Assembly (NCBI RefSeq): GCF_001625305.1 | Contig: NW_017802824.1 | Span: 3,568,475 to 3,632,474 of the forward strand | DNA: 64,000 bases | Reading direction: 5' to 3' | Source of the DNA: Branchiostoma belcheri | Taxonomy: Eukaryota; Chordata; Leptocardii; Amphioxiformes; Branchiostomatidae | Shown: one piece after another, positions 1 through 11,800 of the stretch | Layout: every line of letters starts with the position of its first letter | Position numbering within the stretch: position 1 is the first letter of the stretch | The notes under the pieces: model-generated | The model's database searches: none | Seen by the model: the letters and a program-made list of their open reading frames with translations, nothing else | Told to the model about the DNA's origin: nothing | Program-made: the position numbers and the translations under genes

Positions 1-435
1 GGATAAAGGTTATTGTCTTATAATAAGGAACGCAAGTGAGACTTAGATGGCATTATGTCACCACCAGCGATTTCCCACTAGTTAGGCAATCTAATAAGCT
101 AACACGGTTTAGGTATCTTTGTGTGTGTGACGTCCATGGCATAAAGAGCTACATAAGTGACAGACGTATCTTACCATGAATTGACAAGTTTGTTCCGTTG
201 GTGTTGCAACTTTCTGCGAAGAAAACTGGCGTTGTCTTTATGGCTATTTTATGACACGTGTAGTTGAAGAGAAAGCGCCCTGAAGTACTACCTCTGCCAC
301 TCCCCCCTCCCCTTCTACACACAGGTTTTATTTGTTTAAACATGTTTGATGGCTCAGGTCAACAGGTAGTGCCCGGAACGGCCCCATATGTCAACGCCTG
401 GACAACTTTAACAGGACGGGGTGGGGTATCCAATG

Positions 436-1112
436 GGGGCAGCAAAATCTGAAATATTCTGAATAAGCCAAGCTTTATGATATTGACACATACTGCTTCA
501 CATAAGCACATTTAAATCAGTATTTCATACTTTGGGCGTTTAAAACTGCAGAAACAAGCCCCTAGATCAAGTCCTTTATTTTCTGGGTGGTACCCTAAAA
601 ATTGCCCCAGGGCCCTTCCAGTAACCATTTTCCGTCAGAATTTTGGGAATTTTTGCTTTATGATGGTCGATATGCATTGGGATAATGTAGTTTTTAACCC
701 AGTATGTAGGTAAATGACTAGAATGTTGACTTTGAAAATTGGGTTAAATCCCTAAAAACTACTCTAAAGGTATCCAGTGCATTGTCAGGGAGGCAAAATT
801 GGACATATTCTGAATAGCAGGCTGTATAACATTGACACATGCTGCTAGACATAAGCCAATTTGTACTTTGGGCATTTAAACATGGAAGAAATTTAAACAA
901 GCCATAGTATGAGTCCTTTTTTTCCAGATGGTACCCCAAAATCAGCCCTGATTCTATTTTTCCTAACTTTCCTTAAAAAATTTCGGCATTTTTTTTTGTT
1001 TCATAATGTTGATATACATTGGGATATTGTTTTTCTACCTAGTATGTAACTAGTGATTAGTGACTAAAATATCGAATTGGAAAATTTGTTTTTTTTAACC
1101 ATAAAAACTGCA
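436..1112. repeat. Diverged tandem duplication, period about 351 bp
   Basis: 436-765 and 787-1112 share GCAAAAT..ATTCTGAATA, TATTGACACAT.CTGCT, TACTTTGGGC.TTTAAA, GATATRCATTGGGATA and CCTAAAAACT in the same order, with many differences. No coding potential is apparent. Confidence 0.7.
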
Positions 1113-2445
1113 TTAGACAACTTCGTAGGTTTAGGTCCTTTTTTTTTTTCTCACGGCAGATAAAATCTTTTATAATCCATGTCAACATGTCAGTATTTCA
1201 TAGTGAGTCTGTTTGGAAACATGTATCTTGTCAAATTAATCGGCTCTTGCTATAACGATTAAAATGTCGGTCGGCTGTTTTGGTGATAACGTGTTCCATA
1301 TGGGGGACCTTTTAGTGTAATTTCGTGCTCAGTGGGGGTAGCTAGGCTTAAGGGCCGGGAGGTCGCTAGTGTAAGATGATCTTAATCGCGATTTCGGGGT
1401 TACTTAAAGCCACGCAAAGCGATGACAGGGCGGCAAAACTGGTACCTCTGCAGCCAGACTGGATATCGGGCCGTTAGCCTCTTCCATTCGGTGGTCAAAA
1501 GCACTACGCCCGTCTATTTAAATTACCGCTACGGAGGAGTTGAGCCCGAGGGATTTTGACCAACCCTTTACACGGGGAAATGCAATTTTTATGGCGGAAA
1601 GGTTTAATTTTGAGTTAAGGTCAATTTTGTGCTCATTCTTTTTGGGCATGGTTTTGCGAATAAAGTTTCATTTAAAATTCTTTTAATGTAGTAACTTAAA
1701 TCGATCCCATGCCATAACATATTGATATCTGTGAGGTTAAAAAAAATGCGATGTCACTGACAAAAAGCAGTTGCTTCATTTGTATTTGTTGCTTCATTCA
1801 TATTGTACATTTACATGTAGCTATTTATAGTTGGCACCTAGATAATAAAAAGACGCCTCACATATACATGTAGCTTGTTTTGTTCAGTGAATGATAACGA
1901 TAAGAAATGGTAGTAGATGCAATATGAGGCAGATTTTCTCATCCAGAATATCTTCGACCAGTAGGCTTAAAATGTAAAAACATACATTCTATACTGTCTC
2001 TAGTGAACTTTTGTTAAGTATTTTGGGAGCGATGTTAGCCCTAGAGCCGAGGAGCTTGCCTGTGCAGGTCCTGCAAAAAATGTCTGGCATCCAGTCTACT
2101 ATCAGGGCTGTTTCACAAATTTTGATTGAGGGAGAATCGCAAAAAGAATAGATTTTCCACCATTTTAAACTACCTGTTCCAAAGATTGTATTTGGAAACA
2201 TTTCCGTTTTCTGAACGTTGATTGAAACCACACCTTGGAGCACTGGGACTGAAAAACACTTGACTTCTTAACCCGAAAACAATATTTCTTGAGTTCCCTT
2301 GACAGGTCGGACGTACATAAAAACAGCACTCGTGCTTTATCTTGTGTACATAACATCTATTTACAATCAAACAGCAGCTAATTGCTCAACCGATAGTCTC
2401 AAATACTCCACCCCTCATCGAGACTGGAATTTCGGATTACTGATA

Positions 2446-2651
2446 GGAGGGGGCCCGCAAGCCCTTTTCCGTAGAGCGTAATCGGCCGTTTTTAATTCTA
2501 CGTAGAGAGACGGACCGCTCTTCGCATTTTGCGTAGAGCGTATTCGCCGTTTTAATTCTACGTAATGCGTTGTAGCCACTTGGAATTTATCGTAAAGCGT
2601 AATCGAGAGGTTTCCGAATTCAGCGTAGAGCGTTGTCGGGACCCCCCCCCC
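2446..2651. mobile_element. CGTAGAGCG-rich short element, copy 1
   Basis: A 200-bp element bounded by GGGGGCCC and GGGACCCCCC with many internal CGTAGAGCG(T/A) units. Copy 2 lies 930 bp away at 3374-3575 in the same orientation and shares TGTAGCCACTTGGAATTTAT and AATCGAGAGGTTTCCGAA. This looks like a non-autonomous element built on an internal minisatellite. Confidence 0.7.
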
Positions 2652-2678
2652 CCCTTCGCAGGCCCTCATAGGATAGCC

Positions 2679-2865
2679 TCTACCAGGCTTTGGAAGCAGC
2701 TGGAAAGAGTAGATATTGGCCAAATAGACATGCCAGGGGAGGTGGTCTGATAAAAGAGTACAGTTGGCGGCAAATGTTTAGCGGACCGACTCCACTGCAC
2801 TGGCATGGTATCTGTCAACTTTGCCAATATCTACTCTTTCCAGCTGTTTCCAAAGCCTGGTAGAG
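2679..2865. mobile_element. Foldback MITE (CTACCAGGCTT family), copy 1
   Basis: Arms 2679-2721 and 2823-2865 are 43-bp inverted repeats with two or three mismatches (starting CTCTACCAGGCTTTGGAAGC). A related copy is at 40946-41131 and a half copy at about 35880-35975. Confidence 0.85.
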
Positions 2866-3114
2866 ACTAGTCTGTGTATTCGATCGTTTTCTACTTTTTT
2901 CCAGCCGTTTCGAACCCGTGTAAGGGCTATAGGTTACTGAAAGAATGCCTCAACGACTTATGTGTGCCAGGTCAAAAACTCATTTTTTGGACACAGCCTC
3001 CTAGATACGTAAGCTTTTTTAGAGCGGCTGTTTTTTTTTTGTGGGGGGGGGGTTACTTTTCTTTTTTTATTTACTTCATAATTCACCACAAGACAAGGCT
3101 CATGGTAGCCACTT

Positions 3115-3245
3115 AAATGTTTTGGGTATCTGTACAGCCAGTGAGGACAGAGGTTTGTTGACCTTACACTTCAAAGGATTAAGGTTGTAACCATGTGGGA
3201 AACAATCACGTGGTAGCTTGTTCCATAGTGGGAACGCGGGCTTAA
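3115..3245 (-). mobile_element. LINE ORF C-terminal remnant
   Basis: On the minus strand a frame reads FPLWNKLPRDCFP..YNLNPLKCKVN, the pattern found at the end of CR1/L2-type non-LTR retrotransposon polyproteins (a WN.LP motif then a short basic tail). Only the end of the ORF is present, the usual 5' truncation. Confidence 0.55.
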
Positions 3246-3373
3246 TTAAAGGGTCTCTAGTAATACACCTCTAACCCGCTCTTCTAGCACAGGTGATACG
3301 GCTCTGTCAGTGGATACAAACCTCCTGAACTCCAGGGAAGGGTCTAAATGTGCGACAGGGGTTAAATTATAAT

Positions 3374-3575
3374 GGGGGCCCGGGGGCCCCTTTCCGTAGA
3401 GCGTAATCACCCGATATAATTCTACGTAGAGCGTAGACGGAGCTCTCGAATTCAACGTCGAGCGTAACTTACGCATTTTGCGTAGAGCGTATTCGCCGTT
3501 GTAGCCACTTGGAATTTATCGTAAATCGTAATCGAGAGGTTTCCGAAGTCAGCGTAGAGCGTTGTCAGGACCCCC
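3374..3575. mobile_element. CGTAGAGCG-rich short element, copy 2
   Basis: Same structure as the copy at 2446-2651, with GGGGGCCC at the left and GACCCCC at the right, and a rearranged order of the internal CGTAGAGCG units. Confidence 0.7.
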
Positions 3576-3852
3576 ATAATTGTTTTACAGTGCAAGCCAC
3601 CTGCATGCAGTATATTGTAACACGCACAAGTTGTAGCTCGTTAAACCCCACGGTGTGAGTCAAGGGTGCTCATGTCTCTCCTCTGGGTTTATTACTCCCG
3701 TTTTATATCACCTTTCAAACCACCGTGCTAAAATAAATCAGACACTATAATGGGTCATAAATGTCATAGCAAGCTCTACTTGACAAGCACGATGATAGTC
3801 ACACATTCAGAACCTTACCCCGACCCCAATTAACCAACCAAGGTTGGCTGAA

Positions 3853-4025
3853 GTTCTGTATCTGTATCTGTATAGCCGGTATAACCGCCCTTCGGCGTAA
3901 AACGCAAGCTTCGCAAGTACGACGCGGCGGCAGCTAGCTATATCACACCGAACGACTCGTTACACTTAATCCTTGTACATTTCATTGCAGTAGTTTTTAA
4001 AAGCTTTTTAGTGATGATAGCCCCA
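3853..4025 (-). mobile_element. LINE 3' end, inserted in a MITE
   Basis: This is the 3' UTR of the LINE family also seen at 23336-23640 and 55683-55893, ending in a TATCTG repeat tail. It splits an AGCC/GGCT MITE: the flanks GGCTGAAGTTC (left) and GTTCGGGAGCAGTATG (right) are contiguous in the intact copy near 43812, with GTTC on both sides. Confidence 0.7.
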
Positions 4026-5726
4026 ACTGTGCTTGTTCGGGAGCAGTATGACTGGATTTTTCGGTCACGTACTTTTTAATACGAATCGCACCGCATTTGA
4101 GTTAGATTTGAGTCAATATTGTGACCCTCGGACACTGCTGACATAGTCCCGAACACTAGAAAACGACCAGCTAACCATGACCGAAATTCTTGTCCATCTC
4201 TAAAAGTTTTAATCATTTTGACATACACTGCTAGTGGAGCCGAACAGTAGCAAACCTTGTACGGACGAAAATTCATGCGCGCTCGACTGACATATGATCA
4301 AATCAACATGGTCTAAACAGGTACTGAAAACTTCACCTTTCGGGGCACCAGGGTTGATGCAGGTTAAACAGAGCGTGGCAGAGGTCGCTGAGACTATCGG
4401 ATCCAGTTCGTACCTCCCGTCTAGGGCGCTACTTTGGACCGGTGCCAACAGCCAAACCGCACGTTCTGTGAGCGGACGGAAATCTGGCTACTGCATGGTA
4501 GTGCCAAGCTTGGGAACAGATAGCAGAAATACTTAGGATACAGCTTTTTTATTTTAGGGACATTTTCACGCTTTCGATGGATAATGATTTAGGTTGATAC
4601 GTGTTGATAAGACCTAGAAATGATTAGATTTTGGGCCCCCCTGCGGGTTTGCTTGGCACTGCAGCATAACTTCAGGTTTTGATATTTCACGATCTGGGCA
4701 TGCTAGGGTCACGAATTTTCGATGGTAGGTAGCTCTAACTTGTTGAAATTATAGAACAGATATAGAGACGAGATGGCGACGCACTCAAGTTACATTGACC
4801 TTATATCAGCGGCCACGCCACCATCACATATCAAAAGAATTAGACAATGATATAATGAGGAACAATTCGTGAGCTAGTTTTTTTTTAACACGCCCGTTAT
4901 TTCCTTTTCTTTCCTTCATTGATTATTGAGCCTCTGTTTATCCAAAGAGACAGAATGAAATATTAGCTGGGACGTTTTAACAGGGCACGTGTGAGATTTT
5001 ATATCGTCTTATACCAAGACCAACCAAATTCCCATCTAGGCCTTCTTGAGTTATCGTGTTTACAGACAGAAAGAGACACATTCACACGAACGCTACGAAA
5101 ATATTCCTTTTTGGCAAAGGAATGTACGGTAACTTCTCGTGTTGTCATGTTTGCGTGGCCAAGTGCATTGGAGAGATATCGCAGAGCGAGATTTCAAGAT
5201 AAGAATTTTGGTGTGTCCAAAGTCTTCATGGATTACTGAAAGGAACCTAATCGCCCTTGAAGACCACCGTTTCCTGTACAGAGCACGCAAAGGCCACGTA
5301 GTTATCTGCTATGTAACGTTATCCTACCCGATTATATTGTTTTGAGGATAAACAAGTGGGCCAACCGAACGACGTCTGCTTGGAGGACGTCAGCTAGGCT
5401 AACCACACAAAGCGGCTATTGGCAATAGCTGGAGACTGTTCCAAAACTTGAAGATGGGGGTGTCGTTTGGTAATGTTACATTGGCTACTGAAAATTAATA
5501 CGGTGTCAAACGACAACAACAAACAAACAACGTGCAATCTCTCGCAAATACTATCAGACGACATGGCAAGCTACATACGAACGTAGCAAAGGTAACGTGA
5601 GTTTTAGCTGTGAACGCACGGACACAACTGATTATAATACTCCTTTTGAGGTCATTGACCTCCTTCATGAAGTTACAAATGACCTATAATGTTGTTTTAC
5701 TTAAGTGTCCCTGTATGGTTGCATAG

Positions 5727-5873
5727 CATCAATTCCCATGTTTCTTTCACGAAGGAGCCGTGTTCTTCGCTAGAGGGGACCCTGTCAGCGAAGGGGATGG
5801 CATCCATCCACGATCCCCACGTGTCAAGAGAGCCCCTGGCGATACGGAAAGGGACTGCACAGCGACGCCTCCG
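5727..5873 (+). CDS. XPNPEP2: XPNPEP2 N-terminal exon (first recognised)
   Basis: In the frame that joins phase 0 to the exon at 6286, this stretch ends RDCTATPP and is followed by a gtaata donor. The next exon begins YIPPTAK. Human XPNPEP2 as I remember it has CSTNPPYLP at the same place, so the junction matches family sequence. The left border is a guess: a TAG acceptor after a pyrimidine-rich stretch at 5726 lies directly at the in-frame stop. No Met or hydrophobic leader lies in frame, so a signal-peptide exon should exist farther upstream. Confidence 0.62.
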
Positions 5874-8800
5874 GTAATACGTTGTTCTATGGAGTTTAGC
5901 ACATTTCTTTGAGAGACTTCTATTAGAACCCAAAAATAATTTCGTCAGGTTGCGGAATGATTGAAAAGTAAATTTCTTTGTCACTCTTCTTCAGAAGAGA
6001 GAATTGTAGAGTTTGATTTATCTTTTTTTTTCCTATCCCAAAATGCAGTACAAAACATGACGACGACACAATTAAGTTTTTATCTACTTATTTTTATGCC
6101 GCCACCAACGCAGACAAACGCACGGACAACAGACATACTAATTTTCACATGAGTTAAGTGAGGAAATTCGTCTGAAGATCGGTGGCATGGCAGGATTCGA
6201 ACTCAGGACCTCTTGGTTCCAAGTCTAACGTTCTGTCGTTGCGCCACACAGTTAACTCTTATCTGCTGCTTGTGTTATACTTCAGTACATCCCCCCGACG
6301 GCTAAAGACACAACAGCCCTGCTGGCCAGTCTGCGGCAGGCCATGCAGACTAGCGGGTACTTCGCCGGCTCTATACAGGCTTATATTATTCCTGCAGGAG
6401 ACGCGCATCTGGTGAGACCTACTCATATTCTTAGGCCTGTATGTAACGCTTTTACAATGAGAGAATGCATTGTAATGGACAGAAACGTTTAAAATACAAT
6501 ATGTCAGTACTCCATTTGCATGGTAGTCATAGTTTTTAGAATAGACTAGTACATTGGTTGCTTTGTTATTGTCGCCATACATTGAACCATGGACAAGGGA
6601 CTCACAAAGCTTTTTTTTTAGAAATGATGACAAAAATGTGTTAAGAAAAAGGCAGTAAATGTTCATATCAGACGTACAGATTTCCTCATCCAGAATATTT
6701 ATATTTGTTTTGCGACCCTGTGATCGCATGATTCCATATTGAGTGGATGATTAGGTCGTCATGATCACCAGAATGGTGCTCAACCTTTGTGCCATTCATT
6801 CTATCCGATACTGATCATCATGAACTGTAACCACTACTCAGAACAAATACTTGTATCTAACAATAGATATTTTCTCCTCAGAGTGAATACATCTCCACAC
6901 GGGACAAACGTCGTGAGTTCATCAGTGGATTTACCGGGTCAGCAGGTAGGGGGCGTTTTAACTCTGCTGTTGTTAATTTGGGCTGCCCAGACTTACCCCC
7001 AGCAAAGATCTTATTATAATAATACAATGAGGCACTTGGATTTTAATGAGCTTGTGGCTAACTTGATGCTTGTGAATATGTAGGTGATATTTAGGTGATA
7101 ATTGACCCGAGATCACCGCCTATGGCCAAATGCACCATGCCACCCTCAATTTTGCATTCGAATTGCGCGCTCATTTTTTCCAGGAGAGCTAAATAAATTT
7201 TCAATGTTATTTGATATTTCTCTTTTTCGAATTCACCTAGAAGGCTTGAGCTTGGCCTAAACATTCATATCCGTAATGCCCCTTTAACATATCCATAATG
7301 TCCCTTTACACACCCTATCGGTTGTCCCAGGTACTGCAGTAGTGACGAATGACGCATCCGGCGGTAAGGCGGCGCTGTGGACAGACAGTCGGTACTTCCT
7401 ACAGGGGGAACAGGAGTTGGACTGTAACTGGATACTCATGAAACAAGGTGAGTAGTGAAATCTGCGTCACAATTAAGTTGACATTACAGGATTTATTTCA
7501 ATAATAGCTTACGTTTCCTTTTTCTTTTTTTAAATGGAAAACACGTGTAACTTGCATATGCACACTTGCAAAATCCGATTGCACCAGTATTTCTTCTCAT
7601 TTTATAGAATTTGAAATTTCACTGCTTAAGAATCTACAATTTCACTTCTCGATTAAATAGCAAAGTTCTTTATTCGCAACAATTGTTAGGAATAAAGAAC
7701 CATTCATTAACCTGATAAAATATTGTTAACTACGTGATGTAACTATTATAAACACGAACAACAGTATCAATTTTAACTATTGTTTTTCCCCCAAGCCGAA
7801 GAAGACGTCCCCACTATAGAAGAGTGGCTGGTTAGTGAGCTGAACCCGGGAGGACGGGTGGGAGTGGACCCACAGCTGGTCTCTATCAGTGAGTACACAC
7901 TTTATCTATTCCTTAGGCTGAAGATACAGCAAAGACAGTCCAACTAGCACAGTGCTATTATTATGAGGAGCCTTGACACTTATTACTAGTATACAAGGCA
8001 GGGGTTCGCCTGGCCTCCGCAAGGGGTGATCCTTATTGAATTACGAACTTTCACATAGTCACGGTGACATGGTATCATTTGAACCATTGCACAACGGATG
8101 ATGGTAACGGTGATGACGATGATTGTTTATGATAAGGATGATGGTAAAGACGATGGTGATGATGATTATGACGATGATTATGATAGTGATGACCATGATT
8201 ATGATGACGAAGATGATGGTATTGACAATAACTTTGGCGATGCTATTGAAGATTATTGTTATTATGACTATGGTGAAGATGATGTCGATGATTATGACGA
8301 TGGTGATAACGATGAAGATGATTATGATGATTACGATGGTGATGATGACGATGATTACGACTATATTAATGATGATGACGATTTATACGATGATTATGAT
8401 TATGGTGATAGTAAGGATGATGACGCTGATTATAGGGATGACGATAGTGATAATGATGACGATGATAATAATGATAATGATGATGATGACACTGATTATA
8501 ATGATAATGAAAGCTATTCAAAATCTAATGATTCCTTCGACCCACATAGAGTTATGGGAAGCACTGGAGGAAACGTTAAGAGATGCAAGAATACGTCTGT
8601 TTGGCGTGCCGCAAAATCTGGTGGACGATCTTTGGGAGGATCGCCCGGGTCCATCACAAGCACCACTTATAACTCTTGGACTGGAGTACACAGGTTAGGG
8701 CGTGGCCGGGATCTGGTTGGATGTGATGCACTAACAGCGCCGCCTAACGACATCTACTTATATGACATACTAACAACTTGTCATGGAAGGGAATGAAGTG

Positions 8801-11800
8801 TTTTGAGGATATGGGACGTGAATCTTTTAAAAAAATGTGCATATCATTTTTCTTTCGAATAAATCAAACTTGATTCAAAATTTTACCTGAATTATAAGGC
8901 ATAAAAGTTTGTTTAGTTTCTGTATTTTTGGTAAAGCCCATGTTCATAGCACGTCGTACATTCCTCACAACGCAGATAGCCCTTCTACCTGAGGTTTCTT
9001 CTTACAGATGTACCGCAACAAATAACAACAACTAGCGAGGCGCTTCTTCCAAACATACGAAGGCCCACAACGACACTTCCATACACCTATACGGCGGCCT
9101 TTCCACACCACGCTGCCGAGGACTATACCTTCCATACACCTCTTCCACAAGACATATCCCTTGGAAGCGCGGTGTGGAAGGGCAGCGAAAGAGGTATATA
9201 TGGATGTGTCGTTGTGGGCCTTCGTACAAACAGGAATGCCATTCGCTAAAGCGTTTATGACAGTCTACAGCTAACATGTGCTCTACCCACTAACCCTCCA
9301 CTAACCCGACTAACTCGCATGAACCCATAGGTACATGGAAGCAGTACGATGATGCTTTACAAGCAGACGGTATATCCTTAGTTGGCAGTAGTGGTGGAAA
9401 CTTGATTGATGATATCTGGACTGACAGACCGCCACCTTCAACAGCGCCCCTTATCACTCTCGGTCTGAACTACACAGGTGTGTTTTCAAAACATGCTGGT
9501 TTACGATCACATTACAGGCGCAGTATGAAACGTTTTGTACCAAAAATTGAAATATCTTAATTGAAAAAAAGATAGTTATTCTTTTACGTTCTTTTTTTTA
9601 AACTTTGTGTTTTTTAATAATTTAATATTTTGAAATTTATGGTTGGCACTAAAAAAGCCCACACGTTGCACACTCATTTTGTGGCACCTCTAGAAACTAC
9701 CAGAATGTAACAAACATGAATGAAAGCTGTGTTAAAAATTCAGCTTTCAAACACATTCGTGTACTATAACATTTTGGCACCTACACTTCCTGACTGACAC
9801 ATAGTCTTTGTCCAATCGCTAAAATGGATTGTTTTATTAAAATCTTGAATGTCTCGATCCCAGGGAAGTCCTGGGAAGACAAGCTCACAGACATACGGGG
9901 GAAAATGACCGAGACAGAGGCGGACGCACTGGTGCTGACTAAACTGGACGAAGTGGCCTGTAAGTGGATATACCTCTAATAATAACAATTTAATTATGGT
10001 TTATTTCTGTGTAGTTGGTTGCCTTGTGTGGTTGTCATTATTCTTTAAGGACCCTAAAGCGACTAATTTTGAACTGTAGAAGTCAATCAAAAGCTAAGTG
10101 CAATATCATTTTATTCTAGGGTTGGTTAACCTGCGAGGCAGTGATGTTCCGTTCAACCCTGTCTTCTTCGCGTACGCCATTGTCACTGCCGACACCGCCA
10201 AGTACGTGCCCATGTTTACATGTGTTTTTGGTGTGTATGTGTTTCACGGTATGTGTGTGTGCCCGTGTGTATGTCTGTGCTTCCGCATTGTCTTTCGGTC
10301 ATTTTTTTTTAATTTCAACATTTATCACAAGACATGATGACGACACGCTCAAGTTTTTCCAACTTGAGCGTGCCGCCACCAACGCAGAGGACAAACGCAT
10401 GAACGGAGAATAGACATATTCATTTTAACTTGGGTGAAGGGAGGCCTCGAGGAAAGTGGACGTTAAGTGCACGTGCCTTCCCTAAGGGCACAAAATCGGC
10501 GGCATGCCACACGACCCCACAAAGGTCAAATTGTAATGGATACTGTCCAGTCTGTCGCAGAGGGACAGTCATTATAAATCACGTCTATATCTGGTAGCGC
10601 TCGCTGTTATACAAATGTACTTAGTTATTGCTGTCGTACCGCAGGTTGTACCTGGACATGGGCAAAGTGACTGATGGCTTGAGAACTCACATGCAGCTAG
10701 GCTGTATCAGTATATCTGGCTGCGTGTCCGTGTTTCCGCATGGTTGTCAGGTCAAGTTACAACGGATATGTTTGGGCCCAGTCTGTACCAGAAGGACATT
10801 CATTTCGTGACTAATTAAGTTTACGGAAGGAAAACATTTTGCTTTTGCTCAGTTTCTTCCTCTTCTTCTTCTCCAAACAGTGACATATGACCTGACCAAT
10901 GACATGATTTGTTGACGTCTGTCACCATGGTGACTTGGGTTACATAATTTGCAATTTTATGGTCTGCTCTGCTCCTGTCCCCATATACTAGTAGTGCATG
11001 TATGTGAATGTGTAAGAGTTAACAGAGCAGACCATGTCCGAAGGTAAACATCATGCATTTGCTTTGCAAATGTTACTTCTCTAGTTTTTTTATACATATT
11101 TCATGACTAATTCCGTACTGTAGGTTGTACCTGGACATGAGCAAAGTGACAGATGACGTGAGAAGTCACTTGCAGCTGGGCTGTACGACAGGTGCGTCAT
11201 GTGTGCAGGTGGCGGCGTACGACACCCTCCTGACAGCCGTGGAGGCGCTGGCCGCCGACTCCAACATCAGGAAGATCTGGATCAGTTCAGCCTCTACCAC
11301 GTATGCCGTCTTCAGTAAAGTACCGGAGGTGAGAGACGATAGCGTTATTAACTACAGCTCGAACATAACGTGTCGAATAGCAGCTTAGAAAATAACAAGA
11401 AATACGTTTTAACTTAATATCAGAGTTATCAACTAAGGGTTGAGGTGTTTGAAAATTTGTATTTCATTGTGGAACTCGCTGCTACCGAGTACAGTTGGGG
11501 CATATTTACTAGATACTTTAAACAATGTTTAGAATTAAATGTGTCGAGACATTATCATTTTAACATTATCTTTTTCGCCTGCAGTTGAATGTGCAAAGGT
11601 TGAGGGTAACAGGTGTTATATATAGCCAGCATAAGCAAGCACAAAATAGAACTAGTCCAATTAACTTTACTTTCTGTCCTCCTATATCATTAAAATGAAA
11701 AAACGCTTTACTGGATTTATCTATTCTAATTCACAGAGCAAACAGATCCTTGACGCGTCACCGGTGATGAAGATGAAGTCTAAGAAGAACCCAGTTGAAC

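Larger units (their letters stand above)
1..5726. other. 5' flank of XPNPEP2, repeat-rich
   Basis: No gene could be supported here. It holds a diverged tandem duplication (436-1112), a pair of CGTAGAGCG-type elements (2446-2651, 3374-3575), a foldback element (2679-2865), LINE tails (3115-3245, 3853-4025), an AGCC/GGCT MITE fragment around the second LINE tail, and a dispersed repeat containing TTGAGTTATCGTGTTTACAG (about 5000-5135). The missing XPNPEP2 signal exon and promoter should be here or to the left. Confidence 0.6.

Noticed and set aside
2299-2481. Frame with a hydrophobic start and ANCSTDS, considered as the XPNPEP2 signal exon
   Set aside because: No ATG in frame, no good donor after CSTDS, and the exon at 5727-5873 already supplies the DCTATPP junction.
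6185-6252. tRNA gene on the minus strand
   Set aside because: Box A and B are present but no acceptor stem or clear anticodon arm; related copies share a non-tRNA body, so it is a SINE head.
6259-6729. 156-aa minus-strand frame
   Set aside because: It is antisense to a clear XPNPEP2 exon and has no recognisable features.
8098-8796. 232-aa Asp/Tyr-rich open frame
   Set aside because: It is the (GAT)n microsatellite read in another frame from the real exon 5a; low complexity and no start context.
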